The notes under the pieces: generated by a model
What the model was told of the DNA's origin: nothing
What the model saw: only the letters and a program-made list of their open reading frames with translations
Database searches by the model: none
Shown: positions 59,386 through 64,000 of the stretch, one piece after another
Position numbering within the stretch: the stretch's first letter is position 1
Layout: the number at the start of each line of letters is the position of its first letter
Assembly (NCBI RefSeq): GCF_016907695.1
Contig: NZ_JAFBCK010000001.1
Coordinates: forward strand, 5,196,001 to 5,260,000
Reading direction: 5' to 3'
From: Actinokineospora baliensis
GTDB lineage: Bacteria > Actinomycetota > Actinomycetes > Mycobacteriales > Pseudonocardiaceae
Length of the DNA stretch: 64,000 nt
Position numbers and translations under genes: made by a program

Positions 59386-60408
59386 ATGAAGGCCGCCGTC
59401 ATCCCCGGGATCAACGCCGCGTGGGAGCTGCGCGAGGTGCCCACCCCGGTGCCCGGCCCCGGCGAGGTGCTGGTCCGGGTCGCCGCGTGCGGCATGTGCG
59501 TCAACGACGTCGACGCCACCCGCGGCTACATCCCGTTCCCCAGCTTCGAACCGGCCATCACCGGCCACGAGCCGGTCGGCACCGTCGTGGAACTGGGGCC
59601 GGGGGTCACCAGCAGGCAGGTCGGCGACGTCGTGGGCACCACCTGGATCCGCGGCACCTGCGGGCGCTGCGACTACTGCCGGTTGGAGCTGCCGCTGTCG
59701 GGGCAGGCCGCGTTCAACTGCGCCGCACCGACCTCCACCGGCTTCACCGTCCAAGGTGGACACGCCGAGTACCTCGCCGTCGCCGCCCGCGAAACCGTGC
59801 TGATCCCCGACGGCCTCGCCCCCGAACTGGCCGCGCCGGTGCTGTGCGCCGGGTACACCGCGCTCAGCGCGCTGCGCGCGGGTGAACCGGCACCGGGCGA
59901 GCGGGTCGCGGTGCTCGGCATCGGCGCGCTCGGCCACCTGGCGGTCCAGTTCGCCCGCGCCGCCGGGTTCGAGACCATCGCGATCACCAGCTCACCGGAC
60001 AAACGCGACCTCGCGGTCGATCTGGGCGCCGCCCACGTCGTCGGCTCCGGCGCCGAACTGCGCGAGATCGGCGGCGCCGACGTCGTCCTGGTGACCGCGC
60101 CGTCCTACGCGGCGGCCAGCGAGTCCCTGCAGGGGCTGCGGGTCAACGGCAGGCTCGTGCTGGCCGGGATCGACGGAGCCGAGCCGTTCACCATCCCGCC
60201 CGCGGTCCAGTACCCGTTCTTCGCCCAGCGCAACCGGATCATCGGCGCCACCCACGACGACCCCCGGTACCTGCGCGAAGCGCTGGACCTGGTGGCGGCG
60301 GGCGCGGTCACCCCGATGGTCGAGGTGTTCCCCGCCGAGCAGGTCCAGGACGCCGTGGAGAAGGTCGGCAAGCGCGAGGTCCGCTTCCGCGCCGTCATCA
60401 CCTACTAG
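59386..60408 (+). CDS. Zinc-dependent alcohol dehydrogenase
   Basis: This 340-residue medium-chain dehydrogenase shows the catalytic zinc ligand Cys in CGMCVNDVDATRGY (residue about 37), the His-Glu of GHEPVG (about 64), structural-zinc cysteines in RGTCGRCDYCRLEL (about 92-101), and the coenzyme motif GIGALGHLAVQFAR near 180. It oxidises an alcohol or reduces an aldehyde with NAD(P). It is in the A-PCP operon (25 nt gap, GAGGAGA binding site), perhaps acting on the attached unit. Confidence 0.9.
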   Translation: MKAAVIPGINAAWELREVPTPVPGPGEVLVRVAACGMCVNDVDATRGYIPFPSFEPAITGHEPVGTVVELGPGVTSRQVGDVVGTTWIRGTCGRCDYCRLELPLSGQAAFNCAAPTSTGFTVQGGHAEYLAVAARETVLIPDGLAPELAAPVLCAGYTALSALRAGEPAPGERVAVLGIGALGHLAVQFARAAGFETIAITSSPDKRDLAVDLGAAHVVGSGAELREIGGADVVLVTAPSYAAASESLQGLRVNGRLVLAGIDGAEPFTIPPAVQYPFFAQRNRIIGATHDDPRYLREALDLVAAGAVTPMVEVFPAEQVQDAVEKVGKREVRFRAVITY

Positions 60409-60420
60409 AACGGGCGGGAC

Positions 60421-61770
60421 ATGACCGTTTCGGACGCGACGCGCACGCCGCTGTCGCTGCAGCAGGACTTCCTGTGCACCCTGGACAAAGGTGATGTGAC
60501 CGGCGCGCTGGGCGCCAAGCACATCGTGTTGTCCGCGTGGCGGGTGCGCGGGCCGGTGGACGTGGACACGCTGCGGGCGGCGCTGCTGGACCTGGTGGAA
60601 CGGCACGAGATGCTGCGCACGGAGATCGTGCGCGGTGACGAGCCGTTCCAGGTCGTCCACCCGGCAGGCCCGCCGCGGTTGGTGGTCGAGGACCTGTCCG
60701 GCGTCGGGGAGTCTGATCGCGATGCGCGGGCGGAGCTGTTCTACAGCGAGGTCGAGACGGCCGACTACCCGGTGCGCGAGTTGCCGCACCTGCGCGCCGC
60801 GCTGGGGCGTTTCGCCGCCGACGACTGGGTGTTGGCGCTGGTGGTGCACCACATCGCCGCGGACGGCTGGTCGATGCGGGTGCTCATCCGCGACCTGGCC
60901 AACCGGTACGCGGCCCGGCGCGGCCACCCGGTCGAGGACCTCCCACCGGTGCGGCAGTACCGGGAGTTCGTCGCCGAACAGCCCGCCACCCTCACCGGCC
61001 CCGAAGTGGACCGCGCCGCCGACTACTGGCGCGACAAGCTCGCGGGCGCCGAGATCACCACCGTGGCCACCGACCGTCCGCTGCGCGAAGACGTCCCCGC
61101 CATCTACGCCGACCACCGCTCCCTCATCTCCGCGGAGACGACCGCGGCGACCCTGCGGCTGGCCAAGGCGACGCACTGCTCGCCGTTCATGCTGTACCTC
61201 GGCGTGTTCTCCGTGCTGCTGGCCACCAAGTCCCACTCCCGAGACGTGGTGGTCGGCACCTTCAGCTCCGGCCGCGGCATCGGCCCGTATCAGGACACCA
61301 TCGGCGCGTTCCTCAACTTCCTGCCGCTGCGCACCGACCTCACCGGCGCGGGCACCTTCCGCGACGTGCTCGAGCGGGTGCGCTCCACGTGCCTACAGGC
61401 CTACGTGCACGACATCCCGTTCCCCCTGATCGACCAGCAAGCCCCCGACCTGATCGTCCCGTCGGCGGACCGCGACATCATCGCCTTCGAGGTCCTGCAG
61501 TTCCCCGACGGCATCGACGGCACCCCCATCGGCGACCTGACCTACCTCGAACTCCGAGACCGCCGCGTCCCCCGCCCCGTGAGCTGCGACATCCCCGACG
61601 GCGCATTGTGGGCATTGGACGTGCTGCCGGGGGTGGGGACGGTCAGCAGCCTGAAGTTCAACACCCACCTGTACGACCCCGACACCATGTGGACCCTCGT
61701 CCAGGACTACGTCAACACCCTGACCCGCTGCGTCTCCTCCCCCGACACCCCTCTCTGGGGCGACGCCTAG
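60421..61770 (+). CDS. Free-standing condensation enzyme
   Basis: This 449-residue NRPS condensation-type domain has the catalytic HHxxxDG motif at residues 143-149 (HHIAADG) and the later GRGIGPYQDTIGAFLNFLPLRT block near residue 285. It is not joined to other domains. In C-1027 the stand-alone enzyme SgcC5 makes the ester between the carrier-bound beta-amino acid and the enediyne core. This gene next to an A-PCP gene in the same operon is a good functional counterpart, by ester or amide formation. It follows the alcohol dehydrogenase by 12 nt. Confidence 0.88.
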   Translation: MTVSDATRTPLSLQQDFLCTLDKGDVTGALGAKHIVLSAWRVRGPVDVDTLRAALLDLVERHEMLRTEIVRGDEPFQVVHPAGPPRLVVEDLSGVGESDRDARAELFYSEVETADYPVRELPHLRAALGRFAADDWVLALVVHHIAADGWSMRVLIRDLANRYAARRGHPVEDLPPVRQYREFVAEQPATLTGPEVDRAADYWRDKLAGAEITTVATDRPLREDVPAIYADHRSLISAETTAATLRLAKATHCSPFMLYLGVFSVLLATKSHSRDVVVGTFSSGRGIGPYQDTIGAFLNFLPLRTDLTGAGTFRDVLERVRSTCLQAYVHDIPFPLIDQQAPDLIVPSADRDIIAFEVLQFPDGIDGTPIGDLTYLELRDRRVPRPVSCDIPDGALWALDVLPGVGTVSSLKFNTHLYDPDTMWTLVQDYVNTLTRCVSSPDTPLWGDA

Positions 61771-61795
61771 CCGTTCTGCCAGCGGTGAACCCGGG

Positions 61796-61837
61796 CGCCA
61801 TGGGACCCGACGGTCACTACCGTCGAGTCCCATGGCG
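61796..61837. promoter_or_regulatory. Large palindrome enclosing the start codon of the DLH-like gene
   Basis: Arms 61796-61814 and 61819-61837 are complementary at 18 of 19 positions with a 4-nt loop (CACT). The ATG at 61832 lies in the right arm, and a TACCGT box ends 9 nt upstream of it, so the transcript may be leaderless. The palindrome could be an operator, or fold in longer transcripts and hide the start codon. Confidence 0.75.
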
Positions 61838-62548
61838 ACACGTGTAGTCGAATACCCGGCCGACGGCCTGACGATGGTCGGATATCTCGCGCTCCCGGCC
61901 GGTAGCGGCCGTGGGCCCGCGGTACTGCTCGGCCCCGAAGGCGTGGGCCTCAGCGACGTCGAACGCCGCCGCGCCGATGCATTGGCCGAACTGGGGTACG
62001 TGGCACTGGCCTTCGACCTGCACGGCGGGCGCTACCTGAGCGACCCCGAGGAGATGCTGGCCCGGTGCCTGCCGCTGCTCGCCGACCCCGACCGGATGCG
62101 GGCCATCGGCCACGCCGCACTGGACGTCCTGCGCGCCGAACCACGAACCGACCCCGACCACATAGCCGCCATCGGCTACGGCACCGGCGGCGCCATCTGC
62201 CTAGAACTAGGCCGCGACGGCGTAGACCTCCGCGCGATCGGCACGGTCAACGGACTCACCACAGGCCGACCAGGCGAAGCAACCAACATCCACTGCCCAG
62301 TCTGGGCAGCCGTCGGCTCAGAAGACCCCATCATGCCCCCCACCCAACGCGACGCCTTCACCACCGAAATGCAGTCCGCCAACACCGACTGGCGCCTAGT
62401 CACCTACGGCGGTGCCCTCCACGCCTTCCACCACCCGCCAGTCGACCACCCCACCGTTCCTGGAGTGGGCTACCACCCACAACACGCCCACCGAGCCTGG
62501 CAAGACATCCTCGCCCTACTCGCCGAGTGCCTCCCCGTGACGGAGTGA
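61832..62548 (+). CDS. Dienelactone-hydrolase-like alpha/beta hydrolase
   Basis: This 238-residue alpha/beta-hydrolase-fold protein of the dienelactone hydrolase family has the segment ADALAELGYVALAFDLHG (near residue 52), an acidic residue in VGSEDPIMPP, and His in GALHAFHHP. The nucleophile elbow reads GYGTGG, where dienelactone hydrolases have GYCFGG-like sequence, so Gly117 replaces the nucleophile. It may be inactive as a hydrolase, use another residue, or act as a binding protein (for instance, in product sequestration). The ATG is at 61832, within a palindrome. Confidence 0.75.
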   Translation: MATRVVEYPADGLTMVGYLALPAGSGRGPAVLLGPEGVGLSDVERRRADALAELGYVALAFDLHGGRYLSDPEEMLARCLPLLADPDRMRAIGHAALDVLRAEPRTDPDHIAAIGYGTGGAICLELGRDGVDLRAIGTVNGLTTGRPGEATNIHCPVWAAVGSEDPIMPPTQRDAFTTEMQSANTDWRLVTYGGALHAFHHPPVDHPTVPGVGYHPQHAHRAWQDILALLAECLPVTE

Positions 62549-62559
62549 CCTGGTGTGGA

Positions 62560-62586
62560 GTTCCCGGCCCGTGGTGGGCCGGGAAC
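62560..62586. terminator. Convergent terminator
   Basis: Perfect 11-nt arms GTTCCCGGCCC (62560-62570) and complement (62576-62586) with a 5-nt loop, 12 nt after the DLH-like stop codon and before the convergent GMC gene. Confidence 0.85.
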
Positions 62587-62596
62587 CCGCATCTCA

Positions 62597-64000
62597 TCAG
62601 GCGGTGATCAGATCCACGGCTTTCTCCGCCATGGCGATGATCGGGGCGTTGGTGTTGCCCCGCACCAGGGTCGGCATAGCCGAGGCGTCCACCACACGCA
62701 GCCCCTCCACTCCCTGGACCCGAAGCTCCGCGTCCAGCACCGTCCCCATCGCGCAGGTGCCCGCCGGGTGGAACAGGGTCTGGGTGTTGCGCCGGGCGTA
62801 CTCGCGCAGGTCCGCGTCAGAGTCCGACTCCGGCGGCTGGTGCAGTTTGCCCGTGTACGGCGACAAGGCTCGTTGCCGGGCGATCTCCAGCCCCACCCGC
62901 AAACCGGCGACCATCGTGCGCAGGTCGGCGTCGTCGGCGTAGTAGTTGTGGCGGATTCGGGGTTTCACGGTGGGGTCGGCCGAGGACAGCGTCACCGTGC
63001 CGCGGCTGCGGGTGGAGAGCACGCAGGGGCCGAACGAGATGGCGTGGTCGGTGGGGGCTTCCAGGCCGACCGCCAGGAGCATCAGCGGGGAGGCGTGGAA
63101 CTGCACGTCCGGCACGGGTGATCCGTCGGTGGAGACGAAGCCGCCCGCTTCGGGGACGTTGGACGACAGGGGTCCGGTGCCGTGTTCGGCGTATTCGCGC
63201 TGGTACTTGGGGTCACCGGCGATGAGCAGGCTGATCGGGTGCGAGTGCGGGTACACCAGGTTCGCCGACGGGTGGTCTTGCAGGCCTCGGCCGACGGGGA
63301 GGTCGGCCACGACCGGGATGCCCAGGGCGGCCAGTTCGTCGGCCGGGCCGATGCCGGACAGCAGCAGCAGTTGCGGTGAGTTGTAGGCGCCCGCGCACAC
63401 GATGACCTCGCGCTCGGCCCGGATCTCGATCTCCTCGTCGAGCCTGGCCCCGACGACCCCCACCGCGCGACCGCCTTCGACCAGGATCCGGTGGACCTGC
63501 ACGTTGGTCTCGACGGTCAGGTTGGGCCGCCCGGCAGCGGGCGTCAGGTACGCGGTGGCGCTGCTGCACCGGCGGCCGTCGCGCTGGGTCAGTTGGTAGC
63601 GGCCGAATCCGTGCTGCTCGGCGCCGTTGAAGTCATCGTTGGCGGCGTAGCCCGCTTCGACCGCGGCCTCGACGAACGCGGTGGACATGGGGTTGTTCGA
63701 CCGGCCCTCCGACACCGCCAGCGGGCCACCGGCGCCGTGGTAGCGCGAGGCGCCGCGTTCGTTGTCCTCGGACTTGATGAAGTACGGCAGCAGGTCCGCG
63801 AAGGTCCACCCGGGCAGGCCCCAGCCGTCGTAGTCGGCGGGGTTGCCGCGCATGTAGACCATGCCGTTCATCGAGCTGGTGCCGCCCAGCACCCGCCCGC
63901 GGGGCAGGTAGAGCCTGCGGCCGCCGAGGAACGGCTCGTCGTGGGTGTCGTAGTCCCAGTCCAGTGTGGACCGGAACAGGGCGCCCGCGCCGAGCGGCAC
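62597..64000 (-). CDS. GMC oxidoreductase, choline-dehydrogenase type (N-terminus outside window)
   Basis: The visible 467 residues are most of a glucose-methanol-choline oxidoreductase, with the signature PRGRVLGGTSSMNGMVYMRG near the edge, ICAGAYNSPQLLLLSGIGPA, and the C-terminal FAD block DASAMPTLVRGNTNAPIIAMAEKAVDLI. The N-terminal FAD-binding motif (GxGxxG) lies beyond the right edge. It is a second GMC enzyme in the window, distinct in subfamily from the E9-type enzyme, being more like choline dehydrogenases. It may belong to the cluster or its flank. Confidence 0.85.
   Translation of the reverse strand: MPLGAGALFRSTLDWDYDTHDEPFLGGRRLYLPRGRVLGGTSSMNGMVYMRGNPADYDGWGLPGWTFADLLPYFIKSEDNERGASRYHGAGGPLAVSEGRSNNPMSTAFVEAAVEAGYAANDDFNGAEQHGFGRYQLTQRDGRRCSSATAYLTPAAGRPNLTVETNVQVHRILVEGGRAVGVVGARLDEEIEIRAEREVIVCAGAYNSPQLLLLSGIGPADELAALGIPVVADLPVGRGLQDHPSANLVYPHSHPISLLIAGDPKYQREYAEHGTGPLSSNVPEAGGFVSTDGSPVPDVQFHASPLMLLAVGLEAPTDHAISFGPCVLSTRSRGTVTLSSADPTVKPRIRHNYYADDADLRTMVAGLRVGLEIARQRALSPYTGKLHQPPESDSDADLREYARRNTQTLFHPAGTCAMGTVLDAELRVQGVEGLRVVDASAMPTLVRGNTNAPIIAMAEKAVDLITA

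Noticed and set aside
1..64000. CRISPR arrays, tRNA or rRNA genes, insertion sequences
   Set aside because: No direct-repeat/spacer pattern, cloverleaf-like block or transposase was recognised; a search with dedicated tools would be decisive.

Overview
This window is high-GC DNA with many GTG and TTG starts, and tightly packed operons whose genes often overlap by ATGA or GTGA. That points to an actinomycete. The mycothiol-type DinB proteins and the overall gene style suggest a Pseudonocardiales-like bacterium (Saccharothrix, Actinokineospora or Lentzea type), but this is an inference. A well-formed dif site at 9-36 suggests a circular chromosome and places the window at the replication terminus.

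Layout. (1) About 1-8.7 kb is chromosomal flank: dif, a tyrosine recombinase, a chemoreceptor, an RluA-type pseudouridine synthase, a decayed low-complexity stretch with a 27-nt tandem repeat and a GtrA fragment, a GrpB-domain protein, a MerR regulator and a maleylpyruvate-isomerase-like protein. (2) About 8.8-32 kb is an enediyne warhead module. A leftward operon holds pksE, the E10 thioesterase, a flavin reductase, an epimerase and an acyl-CoA carboxyltransferase. Divergent to it are a membrane protein, an AraC regulator, the E8/E9-type pair, two DUF1702 proteins (one UnbL-like), UnbV, UnbU and a P450. (3) About 32-34.6 kb holds a DinB/SCP2 protein and TetR and HxlR regulators. (4) About 34.6-48.1 kb is an aryl-CoA tailoring module: two benzoate-CoA-ligase-like enzymes, an SDR and an acyl-CoA-dehydrogenase-like flavoenzyme in one leftward operon; tryptophan 2,3-dioxygenase; a full PaaABCDE set with an arylamine N-acetyltransferase inserted between paaD and paaE; a methyltransferase; and a ThDP enzyme. 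(5) About 48.4-64 kb is an amino-acid or aryl-acid attachment module: an HpaB/SgcC-like monooxygenase, two more acyl-CoA-dehydrogenase-like flavin monooxygenases, an SgcJ-like protein, two sister FAD oxygenases, an AhpD-like protein, two glyoxalase-fold proteins, an A-PCP didomain, a zinc alcohol dehydrogenase, a free-standing condensation enzyme, a dienelactone-hydrolase-like protein and the C-terminal part of a GMC oxidoreductase that runs off the right edge.

How it works together (inference). PksE and E10 make the polyene precursor, and the E2/UnbL/UnbV/UnbU/E8/E9/P450 set matures the enediyne core. The SgcJ-like protein, flavin reductase, HpaB-like hydroxylase, A-PCP and condensation enzyme mirror the C-1027 logic for loading a hydroxylated amino or aryl acid on a carrier protein and transferring it to the core. 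The unusual part is the aryl-CoA module: tryptophan dioxygenase, aryl-CoA ligases and the phenylacetyl-CoA epoxidase family suggest a second ring-oxidised aromatic decoration, perhaps kynurenine- or anthranilate-derived. I know of no characterised enediyne cluster with this set.

Regulation. A roughly 19-nt asymmetric motif (near GGCAATCCGGAAGATGCGC) recurs 30-130 nt upstream of at least eleven operons of the cluster on both strands. It is a candidate pathway-wide operator, possibly for the AraC-type regulator at 19804-20613. No tRNA, rRNA, CRISPR array or insertion sequence was recognised.
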